Assembly: GCA_028818225.1 (NCBI GenBank)
Contig: JAPPOG010000004.1
Span: 62,001-126,000, forward strand
Length of the DNA stretch: 64,000 nt
Reading direction: 5' to 3'
Origin: Gammaproteobacteria bacterium
GTDB lineage: Bacteria > Pseudomonadota > Gammaproteobacteria > Pseudomonadales > Pseudohongiellaceae
Shown here: one piece after another, positions 8,245 through 16,469 of the stretch
How the letters are laid out: each line of letters begins with the position of its first letter
Position numbering within the stretch: the stretch's first letter is position 1
The notes under the pieces: generated by a model
Seen by the model: the letters and a program-made list of their open reading frames with translations, nothing else
Databases searched by the model: none
Told to the model about the DNA's origin: nothing
Made by a program: the position numbers and the translations under genes

Positions 8245-10053
8245 TTAGTCAGGAAGGGAGAATACAAACAGCGTGTGGCCCACATTGGAAACGCCAGTTA
8301 ATGCACTAAGCCCCAACTGACCGGCATGCTGCGCTGCCGCCTGGGTGCCGCTGGGAGCAAATACGGCAACATACTGCCTGCCATCGACGGCATAGGAAAT
8401 CGGAGCCATGTCGCTGGCACCGTTTAATATAGTTTGCCAGAGAGTTTCACCAGTCCATTGATCGATGGCATGAAAGCGACGATTAGTATCGGCCGCAAAC
8501 AACAATCCACCACCGGTAGTTAACATGCCGTATAGAGGAGTCTCTCGTTCCAGCCTCCACAATGATTTTCCGGTTGCAACATCGATGGCTTCCGGTTGCC
8601 CCAGATATCCGGCTGGCGTAGGAACTGTTGCTATGTAGGAAGTGTTGTAGCCAGTTTCTAGGGAAGGTTCCAGTGAATTCAGTTTCATAACCGAGCAGGG
8701 GCCATTAAACGCAGGGACATAATAAGCATTGGTCAAGGGGCTATAAGCACCTTGAGGAATTTGTCTGTTCTCACGACAAATAGTTGCTTCATGATTGACA
8801 TCAGCGGTCATGATGGCATCCGGCTCAATGACATAGGCCCCAGTTGTCCCATCATAGCCAGCAATAATGTTCTGGTAGGCAGTGGGACGCGCATAGAGAA
8901 ATTCGCCATTGCTACGGTCGTAGGCATAAAAGATCGCATCTTTTGAAAAGGATCCAATGACTAGCTCCCTGGTCTCGTTAGGGTCTATGTCTGGATTTAT
9001 TCCAAGTGCATCAGGTGGGTCTGGATTGACCGGCGTGTTGACCAGAATGCGATCGTAAACGGCATCATCATTCCACATATCGGAATGGTGTTGCGCCCAC
9101 CAGACCAGTTCGCCGGTGCGGTGATCCAGCGCGACGGTAGAGCCCTGATAAAGCCGATCCGGATATTCACCATTGGTGCCAGCGAGTTCGGGTTGTTGCG
9201 GTGCGCTTGAACCGATGCCGAAAATAAATAGTCCACGATCTTTATCCACGGCGGGAGTCATCCAGGGCGACATATTTCGGCGCCGCTCCAACGGGTACTG
9301 CTGCGGATCATCGCCCCAGGTATTGTGCATGGGATCATCTGCAGTAGGACTGGTAAACCAGCGCCAGAGTAAGGATCCATCTTCAGTGCTGTAAGCTGAC
9401 AGGTGACAGGGATCAGGTGCAGTCCAGGCAGTACAGTTATATGGCACGACTAGGGAGCCACCGAAGGCAACCGGTGCCCCACTGGGTTGCTGGCCTGATT
9501 GGTAATTCATCATGGCAGCTTCCCAGAGCAAGCGACCGTTGCGAGGATCGAGGGCGAACAACATGCCATCGGTAGCATGGGAAATCAGTTTGTCTTCGTA
9601 GATGAAGACACCACGGCCACGGTGCACAGTCAAACGGGTTTCAAATCCAGCAACTGCCGGCGCTAATGGTCTGGAGTACTCCCAGATTAGATCTCCGGTG
9701 GTGGCATCGTGGGCAGAATATTTTTCATTGGAATGACGCACATACATGATGCCGCCGTAAACCGTAGGTTCAACCTGCATGCCATTTGAGCCGGGAGCCG
9801 CCGGTGCAAATTCCCAGGACCAGGCAAGCCTGATTTGATCAACATTATCCCGATTAATCTGATCAAGTGGGCTATACCCCCAATTCTCATAACCACCGCG
9901 CCACATCAGCCAGTCTTCTGGTGCGGGGTTATTTATCATGTCTTGAGACAAGGGTTGAAAATCGATTTCGCGTGGAGACTGACCCTCGCTGACTAAGCTG
10001 AATACTGTTAAGAGAAGCAGCAAGCAGTTGCTGGTCTGTTTATAGTTTTTCAC
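8245..10053 (-). CDS. exported PQQ-dependent dehydrogenase (quinoprotein)
   Basis: The 602-residue product has a signal peptide (LLLLLTVFSLVSEG) and then a PQQ beta-propeller: WLMWRGGYENWGYSPLDQIN is the classic entry motif (normally W..y.gd..g.RYSPL..I), followed by repeated W-docking-like blades such as GRLLWEAAM, GELVWWAQHH and GKSLWRLER. No CxxCH haem motif is present, so electrons must go to a separate cytochrome or quinone. It would oxidise alcohols or sugars in the periplasm using PQQ. Start is GTG with GAGGA six to seven bases ahead. A second PQQ dehydrogenase lies at the right edge of the window, and a remnant of a third at 42.7-43.0 kb. Confidence 0.88.
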   Translation of the reverse strand: MKNYKQTSNCLLLLLTVFSLVSEGQSPREIDFQPLSQDMINNPAPEDWLMWRGGYENWGYSPLDQINRDNVDQIRLAWSWEFAPAAPGSNGMQVEPTVYGGIMYVRHSNEKYSAHDATTGDLIWEYSRPLAPAVAGFETRLTVHRGRGVFIYEDKLISHATDGMLFALDPRNGRLLWEAAMMNYQSGQQPSGAPVAFGGSLVVPYNCTAWTAPDPCHLSAYSTEDGSLLWRWFTSPTADDPMHNTWGDDPQQYPLERRRNMSPWMTPAVDKDRGLFIFGIGSSAPQQPELAGTNGEYPDRLYQGSTVALDHRTGELVWWAQHHSDMWNDDAVYDRILVNTPVNPDPPDALGINPDIDPNETRELVIGSFSKDAIFYAYDRSNGEFLYARPTAYQNIIAGYDGTTGAYVIEPDAIMTADVNHEATICRENRQIPQGAYSPLTNAYYVPAFNGPCSVMKLNSLEPSLETGYNTSYIATVPTPAGYLGQPEAIDVATGKSLWRLERETPLYGMLTTGGGLLFAADTNRRFHAIDQWTGETLWQTILNGASDMAPISYAVDGRQYVAVFAPSGTQAAAQHAGQLGLSALTGVSNVGHTLFVFSLPD

Positions 10054-10233
10054 AACTTTTCCTCAAGCTGGCATGCATAGATTAAGTCATATGCTAATTC
10101 TTTCTGGCAGCGTTGGCCATGCTGCGTATGCCATGCAGACACTTATAATCAACTACTGTATAAATTTATATGGGTTACTCCGCTCATATTTTTGCCAATT
10201 TCGTTGCGATACATTGCATCCAAGGCAATAGAT

Positions 10234-10350
10234 TTGGAAAAGAACGTGGGATCATTAAAACAAGAAACAATAAGAGCTGGGTCTGCTCGCAAGGGATTTT
10301 TCCTGTGTACCCTGATAGCAATTCTGGCAGTTTATATATTGGCAGCCTGA
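10234..10350 (+). CDS. possible 38-residue tail-anchored small protein
   Basis: In the 490-base gap upstream of the PQQ gene, a TTG start with AAGG eight bases ahead opens a short frame: a polar part with EKNVGSLKQETIRAGSARKG followed by one helix (FFLCTLIAILAVYILAA) at the very C terminus. This layout resembles a tail-anchored small membrane protein. It differs from the ORF track entry at 10170-10373, which is in another frame and looks random. No family is recognised. The rest of 10054-10483 shows nothing else that I can support. A plus-strand terminator lies 134 bases downstream. Confidence 0.3.
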   Translation: MEKNVGSLKQETIRAGSARKGFFLCTLIAILAVYILAA

Positions 10351-10483
10351 TCCAGATTGCTACTCAGCGCTAAATACATAGAGTATTGAACGATTGTTCA
10401 AGTAATGGGCTCGACTTACAAAAAGGATTAACCAGCTAGATTTGGCAAAAATAAAAAAACGTGCAAACGTCTCCAGTGCTCGG

Positions 10484-10521
10484 AACTCCGATGTTCGCTG
10501 TATTAGCATCGGAGTTTTTTT
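10484..10521 (+). terminator. plus-strand rho-independent terminator
   Basis: AACTCCGATG and CATCGGAGTT form a perfect 10-bp stem around a 13-base loop, followed by a T run on the plus strand. No annotated plus-strand gene ends here, so it must serve the small ORF at 10234 or an unannotated RNA. On the minus strand it lacks a T tail. Confidence 0.8.
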
Positions 10522-10542
10522 ATTGAGATAAGGAATAATCTC

Positions 10543-10962
10543 CTAGCAAAATCCCGCATTTATGCAGCTACCCCATTCGCTCCATTGTATGGGTGGCGTA
10601 TGATTTTGCGCTTCCAGAATGTAAGTGTGGCCGGCAAGTGGCGTATTATCCATTCCCCACCAGATATAGATCATGCCGTCGAAGACACCGGCAAATGGCT
10701 GGTCAAAGCTGGGCCAGACCTAGGGAGGAATGCCATTGGTGCCGGAATCCATGTCCAGTGTCGAATTGAACAGCCCGCGAAATGCTGCCACTTCGATGGC
10801 ATTTTTGAAAGGAGACGCCATTAACAGCGCTTCGGAGAACCGTGCACGGTCCCGGTATTGCTGATAGGAAGGAATAGCAACAGACATAAGCACGCCGATA
10901 ATGGCAGTGACCATCATCAATTCGAGAAGGGTGAATCCCTTTTGTGTTTTCCTACTGCTCAT
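10543..10962 (-). pseudogene. type IV pilin-like protein interrupted by TAG
   Basis: The N terminus [20 protein letters not shown] is the prepilin peptidase site and hydrophobic helix of a type IV pilin or pseudopilin (Gly before Phe, Glu at position 5). The ORF track stops at a TAG at 10720-10722 after SGTNGIPP, but the same frame continues for 59 more residues (VWPSFDQPFAGVFDGMIYIW ... WSEWGSCINAGFC) to a TAG at 10543. The continuation has two Cys near the end, as pilin C-terminal loops often do. Restored length is about 139 residues, normal for a pilin. The gene is therefore split by one amber codon, by mutation or error. Confidence 0.75.
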
Positions 10963-11118
10963 GCCCCAAAAACCGGGAAAATCCTGAAGCCCTAGATTAT
11001 AGGACTAAAAACTGCAGAAATTCATGAAAAAATGGGGGAACCTTCGGAAATAGTCCCCTTAAATCGGAGATTCTTATGATTTTTGGAGATGCACAGTCTG
11101 TGCGACTGGGATTAATAG

Positions 11119-11463
11119 CTATTTCTTGCGAGCAATGAAATCTACTAATGAATCTATTGCGTCGATGACAGATCGAGCCGCGACCAGGAATGTGAGCTTT
11201 ACCTGCTGTGTGAAAGAGAGAAAAGAGGTCGAACGCCAGCAACGTTTAAATTTTATCCAGCTCGCATTTTGCTGCAGGTGAAAAGAAAAACGACTGGATA
11301 CTTTGGTCATCAACCCGGCAGCCAGGCCCAAAAATAGTATGCCAGGAATAATTGGAAGAATGAGTCCAATTAAACCGATTATCACAAACACTCCCACGAT
11401 GAACATGAGTACTGCTTTCATAACGAAAGGTAGCTCTGTGCTGTGCTCTTCACTGTAATTCAT
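11119..11463 (-). CDS. YbaN-like (DUF454-type) inner-membrane protein
   Basis: The 114-residue product has a cytosolic start, then two membrane segments (VLMFIVGVFVIIGLIGLILP and IIPGILFLGLAAGLMT), then an amphipathic region with KVSSRFSFHLQQN. The GLILPIIPGILFL turn and the following SSRF segment match the YbaN/DUF454 pattern. Function of that family is unknown. GGAGTCGGTT precedes the ATG. The overlapping ORF at 10997-11242 is a shadow. It stands alone between the pilin and SRPBCC genes on the same strand. Confidence 0.6.
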   Translation of the reverse strand: MNYSEEHSTELPFVMKAVLMFIVGVFVIIGLIGLILPIIPGILFLGLAAGLMTKVSSRFSFHLQQNASWIKFKRCWRSTSFLSFTQQVKLTFLVAARSVIDAIDSLVDFIARKK

Positions 11464-11623
11464 AACCGACTCCGTTTTATCTTAGACCTGATTGCCTCAG
11501 AAAAGGTTATGCATCAACTGTGCGACACCCTAACTTGTTGATAATTATTAAATTTACTTTGTATGTTTAGGTCGCAAGTGGCGTAAATCGCCACTTTTTG
11601 AGATGTGTCCAGACCCGATAGAT

Positions 11624-12061
11624 TCAGAAACCAGCGCGCTGATTTTCCACCAAGACTTTCATGCCATCGAGGATGGTGCTGCCACTATCATCATATTGCT
11701 GCTTCTGTTCTTCCGTCGAAAACGGACCCTGGGTTACGAATATTTCAGTCCCTCCTTCAACCGCTGAGAATCGAAAACTAACAACAATGTGCTGGGCAGG
11801 ATGGTCCTCCTGCTCGGGAGTGAAACAGGTATATACAAGATATTGATGCAGTGCGATTTCAGTTATTTCGCCTTTCATAATGGTACGAGTTTCACCGTCA
11901 GCCTCCGTATCGAAATGTATGGCACTGCCTTCGCGCCAGTCAGAAATAATGGCACAACCGAGGAAAAACAAACGCGCCTGTTCCGGCGTCGTGAGAGCGT
12001 TCCATACACTGGCAATCGGTGCTCGGATAAAGATACTCTTCTCTGAATAATGAAAGCTCAT
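11624..12061 (-). CDS. SRPBCC (AHSA1-type) lipid-transfer fold protein
   Basis: The 145-residue protein begins YSEKSIFIRAPIASVWNALT and has the following TTPEQARLFFLGCAI block, the usual start of the AHSA1/START-like SRPBCC family. It ends in GMKVLVENQRAGF, the long C-terminal helix covering the cavity. Such proteins bind hydrophobic ligands or act in stress responses; the ligand is unknown. Length is normal for one domain, with no signal peptide, so it is cytosolic. It is a single gene, divergent from the sugar-kinase-like gene 174 bases away. Confidence 0.85.
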   Translation of the reverse strand: MSFHYSEKSIFIRAPIASVWNALTTPEQARLFFLGCAIISDWREGSAIHFDTEADGETRTIMKGEITEIALHQYLVYTCFTPEQEDHPAQHIVVSFRFSAVEGGTEIFVTQGPFSTEEQKQQYDDSGSTILDGMKVLVENQRAGF

Positions 12062-12235
12062 AGACTGGAGTAAACTTCGCTGTATTCAATCCTGTCCCTG
12101 ATCACTAAATTCCTGATGATAAAGTAAAGCCTGCAAAGATTGGAGAATTACCGGTTCAGATCAGCTAAAACAGCTGAGATAGCTGTTAGAATCATTCACC
12201 AAACTGGATAAGGAAAAACACGGCGATTAAAAATT

Positions 12236-13003
12236 ATGAAAATTGCATGTATAGGCAGTATAGGAGATCAAGCTGCTGCAGATTTACTGGTAACTGCAAT
12301 CTATTTGGCACGGGAAGGGCTTGATGTCAGTTTTGTAGGAATAGTTGAAGACGAAATTGATAAAAACAGGCTGGCATGGGAAGGAGTAAATACCGATTTA
12401 CTTCTGCAGAAAACTGCAAAAGATTTCTTTAGTGAAGAAGGTCTGGCAACTGTCTCTTCTGAACTTTCACAGTGCAATTATATTTTTGTCACAGGGCAAG
12501 TTCTTTCCTTATTAAGCGATGAAGAAAGAGAACGATTAATTAATACACTAAAAAGTCTGCGTGGTTCCGGTACAAAAATAGTCTTTGATTGTAATCACAG
12601 TGCCGCAAGATGGGATGATGAGCGCTCCGCTACCAAAGCCTATACCGCTTTAATTGCAATCACTGATATTAGTTTGCCGAATTACGAAGAAGAGTCAGCC
12701 CTGTTTATGGATGAAAGTACCGCCGCCTTAATCGCACGACATCATGCCCTTGGCGTTCCTGAAATTGCCTTAAAAAACGGGATTAGGCCGAATTGGCTTT
12801 CAACGAAACCGGAAAAATCGCCGAAAGAATTTCCAGTCGAGCGAATTGAGCAAGTAGTGGATGATAGTGGTGTTGGCGAAGCCTTCAATGCTGCTTATGT
12901 TGCAACAAGAATAAGTGGCAGAACTTACTGTGGTTCTGTTGAGCAGGGCCAATTGTTGGCGGCGAAGGTGGTGCAATTCCCGGGCGCCATTCTTCCAAAA
13001 TAA
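12236..13003 (+). CDS. degenerate PfkB-family (KdgK-like) sugar kinase
   Basis: The 255-residue product aligns by eye with 2-keto-3-deoxygluconate kinases: AIYLAREGLDVSFVGIVEDE, FDCNHSAARWDDERSATKAY and DISLPNYEEESALF correspond to their substrate and hinge segments. Two features are abnormal. The N terminus lacks roughly the first 25 residues with the sugar-binding start. The anion hole, normally DTTGAGDxF with a catalytic Asp, reads DDSGVGEAFNAAY, so Asp is Glu and Ala is Val. It may be inactive or altered in chemistry. The frame is uninterrupted and the gene begins with ATG after a GGAAAAAC region. It stands alone and converges with a membrane protein gene 4 bases away. Confidence 0.65.
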   Translation: MKIACIGSIGDQAAADLLVTAIYLAREGLDVSFVGIVEDEIDKNRLAWEGVNTDLLLQKTAKDFFSEEGLATVSSELSQCNYIFVTGQVLSLLSDEERERLINTLKSLRGSGTKIVFDCNHSAARWDDERSATKAYTALIAITDISLPNYEEESALFMDESTAALIARHHALGVPEIALKNGIRPNWLSTKPEKSPKEFPVERIEQVVDDSGVGEAFNAAYVATRISGRTYCGSVEQGQLLAAKVVQFPGAILPK

Positions 13004-13007
13004 AAGT

Positions 13008-13490
13008 TTAACCCTGTTGCTGCGTTCTTCGAAAGAAAAGTGTTCTTATAAACGCTATTGTTGAATGAAGTAACAAAATCAACAAAGAAGCATTGTAAAA
13101 GTTTGCAAGGTAGGCGGTTAATTTAAACAGACCTATAAGCGCGCAAATACAGCAACCAGTATGCAATGTGGACTGCAGCAGAATCAGCCGAATGGGAAAC
13201 AGATCGGGATAAGTCTTGCGTAAATTACTCGACCTCCTTGGTAGTACAAGTAATCCAGCAATTGCGTAAATAGAAAGTAAAAGTCCGCAAATAGTCCAGG
13301 CGATGCCCTGGTTGGCTTCCTTAGTGAATACAACAAAGGGAAGCAGAGCAAAAAATACAGCGCCCATGCTGCCATAAATCAATGCCATTATTCTGAACTG
13401 TTCTGGCGGTTCAATTTTTCCGGTGTTGCGGGATAACCCAACTAAAACTGCCGAAAATCCTGCCAGGCCGAGGGCGATTTCAGCGATCAC
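13008..13490 (-). CDS. four-helix membrane protein, unknown family
   Basis: The product has 160 residues from a GTG at 13490, with four hydrophobic segments (IALGLAGFSAVLVGLS; MGAVFFALLPFVVF; WTICGLLLSIYAIAGLLVLP; and a last pair ending IAFIRTLFF). The first helix motif IxxGLAGFxxVLVGL resembles IEVSIGLMGFAGIVVAF in the broken gene at 45272-45829, so both belong to one family. The frame is open some 20 codons upstream of the GTG without an ATG, and family members normally begin earlier, so the start is uncertain and a non-ATG or mutated start is possible. Function unknown. Confidence 0.6.
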   Translation of the reverse strand: MIAEIALGLAGFSAVLVGLSRNTGKIEPPEQFRIMALIYGSMGAVFFALLPFVVFTKEANQGIAWTICGLLLSIYAIAGLLVLPRRSSNLRKTYPDLFPIRLILLQSTLHTGCCICALIGLFKLTAYLANFYNASLLILLLHSTIAFIRTLFFRRTQQQG

Positions 13491-13668
13491 CTGCAGAGCA
13501 TCGAAGTTTGGGATGGCGTGGCTCTCCTGCGCAATTACTTATAACGTTGTCGGATTTCAGGCAAGTATCTTTACGTCCATTGAGTTCCTAATTCCAGGTA
13601 GACTATGGTGATGAGGCTGTTTATGCTTGAAAGCCTATCTTCCTGATAAAAATAATTAACTGGAGGAA

Positions 13669-15183
13669 ATGATGTGCCATAAGTTCCTCGCTGTAGCTAC
13701 ACTAGGTTTGGTTTTGCCCGCGCTGGGATTTGCCCAATCCTGTGAAAGCCTGCTTTCGTTTTCAATGCCCGGGGTTCAGGTAGATGGTGCCGAAGTTATT
13801 GCCAGTGGCAGATTTCAACCGCCCGGTGGAAACGCCACTAGCTCAAGGCTGTATCAGGAGTTACCCCAGTTCTGTCGTGTATCCATTACCCTGACCCCAA
13901 GCGCCGACTCCGATATCAAGATGGAGTTATGGCTGCCCAGTAATTCCTGGAATGGCAAGTACCTGGCGGTTGGCAATGGTGCGTTTACCGGCAGCATTCG
14001 GCATGCTGCCATGGCCATGCCTTTGAGTCGGGGTTATGCAACCAGTTCCACCGATACCGGCCACTTGGGTAATACAGCAAGTTTTGCCCTGGGTCATCCG
14101 GAGAAAGTTTATGACTTTGGTTGGCGTGCAGTGCATGAGATGGCAGTGACCTCAAAGGCGATTATCGACGCTTATTATGCTGATGGGCTGCGCTTTTCCT
14201 ATTTCACGGGTTGTTCGGCAGGAGGCAGGCAAGCCATGAAAGAAGCGCAAAGGTTTCCATTTGATTTTGATGGCATCGTTGCCGGTGCCCCCGGATTAGA
14301 TTGGACCGGGAGAGCTGCAGCCTCTTTGCGCATTGCGACCCACCTGGAAGCTAATCCTGCTGCACAATTGAGGGAATCGGATCGTGCGTTACTGCATCAG
14401 ACTGCGCTGGATTTCTGTGATGCGCATGATGGTGTAGTAGATGGAATTATTGGCAATCCTGCTCAGTGCAACATTAATCCTGAAGTTTTGCAGTGCGATG
14501 GGGAAAATACCGGCGCCTGTCTAAGTGAAGAACAGGTTAACACTGCGCAAATGATTTATGCCTCCCCTGCCAATCCGGTAACCGGGCGCGCAATTACCGG
14601 TTTGCTGCCCGGCAGCGAACTGGGCTGGACAGATTTGGGCTGGACTCGTTCCGCTCGCGCAACCGGGTTGGAACAGTACCGTTACCTGGTGTATGAAGAT
14701 GAAACCTGGACTATTGATCAATTCGAGTTCGAACGGGACATTTATCGTGCGGAAAGAAAGGACGACGACACGCTAAATGCATTGAGTCCGGATCTTTTTG
14801 AATTTGTTGAAAGAGGTGGAAAGCTGATTGCTTATCATGGCTGGGCTGACCCACAAATATCCCCTGCGAATGCCACACAATACTTTGAGCGCGTAATGCA
14901 AGTGATGGGAGGAAGAGATCAGATTCACGATTCAGTGCGCCTCTTCATGGCGCCGGGGATGGGCCATTGTGCGGGTGGACCAGGACCAAACAGTTTTGAT
15001 TCGCTCACGGCTCTCGAGAATTGGGTAGAGAATGGTGAAGCTCCGGATAGCATTATCGCCGTGCATAGAACCGACGGGGTGGTGGATATGTCTCGTCCGC
15101 TTTGCCCATACCCCGAAGTGGCGGTTTACGATGGAACCGGTAGCACCGATGAGGCCGAAAATTTTTCCTGCCAGGCGCCCTGA
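13669..15183 (+). CDS. exported tannase/feruloyl esterase family protein
   Basis: The 504-residue product has a Sec signal (residues 1-22, ending GFAQ) and the whole tannase family layout. The nucleophile lies in FTGCSAGGRQAM near residue 182, the acid in HGWADPQISP near 395, and the base in MAPGMGHCAGGPG near 428. The Cys beside the Ser and the one beside the His form the family's CS-D-HC motif, where a disulfide brings the triad together. These esterases release phenolic acids or ring-cleavage esters from plant or algal matter in the periplasm or outside. GGAGG lies eight bases before the ATG. It is followed after 5 bases by the amidohydrolase gene, so they form an operon. Confidence 0.93.
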   Translation: MMCHKFLAVATLGLVLPALGFAQSCESLLSFSMPGVQVDGAEVIASGRFQPPGGNATSSRLYQELPQFCRVSITLTPSADSDIKMELWLPSNSWNGKYLAVGNGAFTGSIRHAAMAMPLSRGYATSSTDTGHLGNTASFALGHPEKVYDFGWRAVHEMAVTSKAIIDAYYADGLRFSYFTGCSAGGRQAMKEAQRFPFDFDGIVAGAPGLDWTGRAAASLRIATHLEANPAAQLRESDRALLHQTALDFCDAHDGVVDGIIGNPAQCNINPEVLQCDGENTGACLSEEQVNTAQMIYASPANPVTGRAITGLLPGSELGWTDLGWTRSARATGLEQYRYLVYEDETWTIDQFEFERDIYRAERKDDDTLNALSPDLFEFVERGGKLIAYHGWADPQISPANATQYFERVMQVMGGRDQIHDSVRLFMAPGMGHCAGGPGPNSFDSLTALENWVENGEAPDSIIAVHRTDGVVDMSRPLCPYPEVAVYDGTGSTDEAENFSCQAP

Positions 15184-15188
15184 ATGAT

Positions 15189-16082
15189 ATGAGAGCTACT
15201 GCTTTCTGCGTATTCCTAATTGCTGTTCTTGGCAGCACTTCCGGTTATTCCCAAAATGAAAATATCGATCTTTCCGGAGTAATCGACATGCATGTGCATG
15301 CCGGGCCTGACTCCAGACCCCGAGCCATGAATGACTGGGAAGCTGTGCAAATGGCAGCAGAGGCGGGACTGCGCGGCGTCTTGCTAAAAAACCATTTCAC
15401 CATGACCGCTGACCGGGCAGCACTGGCAGCGCAATTAGTACCTGATCTCCATGTCTTCGGTGGCATTGCGCTGAATCGAGCTGTAGGGGGAATCAATCCC
15501 GAAGCTGTCCGACAGATGGCCTCTTTCAGCGGAGGTCGTGGCAAAGTGGTATGGTTGCCAACCTTCGATTCAGAATTCTATGTTAAAAGAGCAGGGACAT
15601 CTGGCCCCTTTGTATCTGTTATGGAAGACGGAAGGCCGGTAACTGCTTTACTGGAAGTATTTTCTGTTATCGCAGAGAACGGTCTGTTGTTGGCTATGGG
15701 CCATTCATCGCCAGACGAAGTGTTGGCCCTGATACCGATAGCCCAGGATCAGGGGGTTGAAAATATTCTGGTGACTCATGTGTTTGGCCAAGAAGCAACA
15801 CGCGCACAAATCCGGCAAATGGCAGCAGCGGGAGCCATCATGGAGCTGGATTGGTTGGCTGCCTACACCAATCCCACTTTATTAAATGACTACATTGAAG
15901 TGATTCAATCAGTAGGCGCTGAAAGCTTTATAATTTCTTCAGATTTTGGGCAGGCAGAAAACCCTGATCATGCCACTGGCATGCGCGACTTTATTGCTGC
16001 CCTGCGTTCCGGGGAAATCTCTCAATCTCAAATTGATCTTATGTCAAAAGACAATCCAGCGAAGCTATTAGGATTGGATTGA
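15189..16082 (+). CDS. exported DUF6282-type amidohydrolase
   Basis: The 297-residue protein has a signal peptide ending around SGYSQ (residue 22) followed by LSGVIDMHVHAGPDSRPRAM. HVH is the first metal-ligand pair of the amidohydrolase TIM barrel. LLKNHF near residue 70, the MGHSS and LVTHVF segments near 175 and 197, and FIISSDFGQ near 255 follow the order of metal and catalytic positions in this superfamily. The match is to the DUF6282 group; its substrate is unknown. It is coupled to the tannase gene (5-base gap), which suggests that it works on a product of that esterase, but this is inference only. Confidence 0.8.
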   Translation: MRATAFCVFLIAVLGSTSGYSQNENIDLSGVIDMHVHAGPDSRPRAMNDWEAVQMAAEAGLRGVLLKNHFTMTADRAALAAQLVPDLHVFGGIALNRAVGGINPEAVRQMASFSGGRGKVVWLPTFDSEFYVKRAGTSGPFVSVMEDGRPVTALLEVFSVIAENGLLLAMGHSSPDEVLALIPIAQDQGVENILVTHVFGQEATRAQIRQMAAAGAIMELDWLAAYTNPTLLNDYIEVIQSVGAESFIISSDFGQAENPDHATGMRDFIAALRSGEISQSQIDLMSKDNPAKLLGLD

Positions 16083-16085
16083 AAG

Positions 16086-16264
16086 CTATAAAAACATACT
16101 GCTGATAACTCCAGAGCAGGCAGCGAGTATTAACGCAGCGGTAGCGAACCAGCCAATCAGGAAGCCAGGTGTTCTTTTTCCTGGTGCATTTCGGTGCCGA
16201 CACAAAACATAATGCGACTAAGCAAGAGGAATCCGCCCATAGCAACAGCAAATAATTCACTCAA
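16086..16264 (-). pseudogene. small two-helix membrane protein with A-run frameshift
   Basis: In the gap before the desaturase, a TTG at 16264 opens a 35-residue frame (MSELFAVAMGGFLLLSRIMF ... EMHQEKEHLAS). Adding one A to the AAAAA run in CAGGAAAAAGAA shifts to a frame reading EKRTPGFLIGWFATAALILA and ending SGVISSMFL. The restored 59-residue protein has two membrane helices joined by a short basic loop, a sensible topology. I therefore read it as one small gene with a 1-base deletion in a homopolymer. The 73-residue ORF in the track here is a third frame and looks random. The rest of 16265-16469 shows nothing I can support. Confidence 0.4.
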
Positions 16265-16469
16265 GTAATAGGAACAAATCCACATGGCTGGGATTACGAC
16301 GATAATTTGCTCAAGAGTATTTTGCTGAACACTGGAATTGCATGATGTGGTAGCGCTTTAGCATGTCAATTAATTGCAGGTTTAAGCACATAATGGAGTG
16401 TAATTGCGGGTATTTAGATCACCAAAGATCGGATAAAATACTGCGGACACATGAATCAGAAGCCAATTG

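Noticed and set aside
10170-10373. 67-residue plus ORF in the gap upstream of the PQQ gene
   Set aside because: No ribosome-binding site and random-looking composition; the TTG-start frame at 10234 in the same region is more protein-like.
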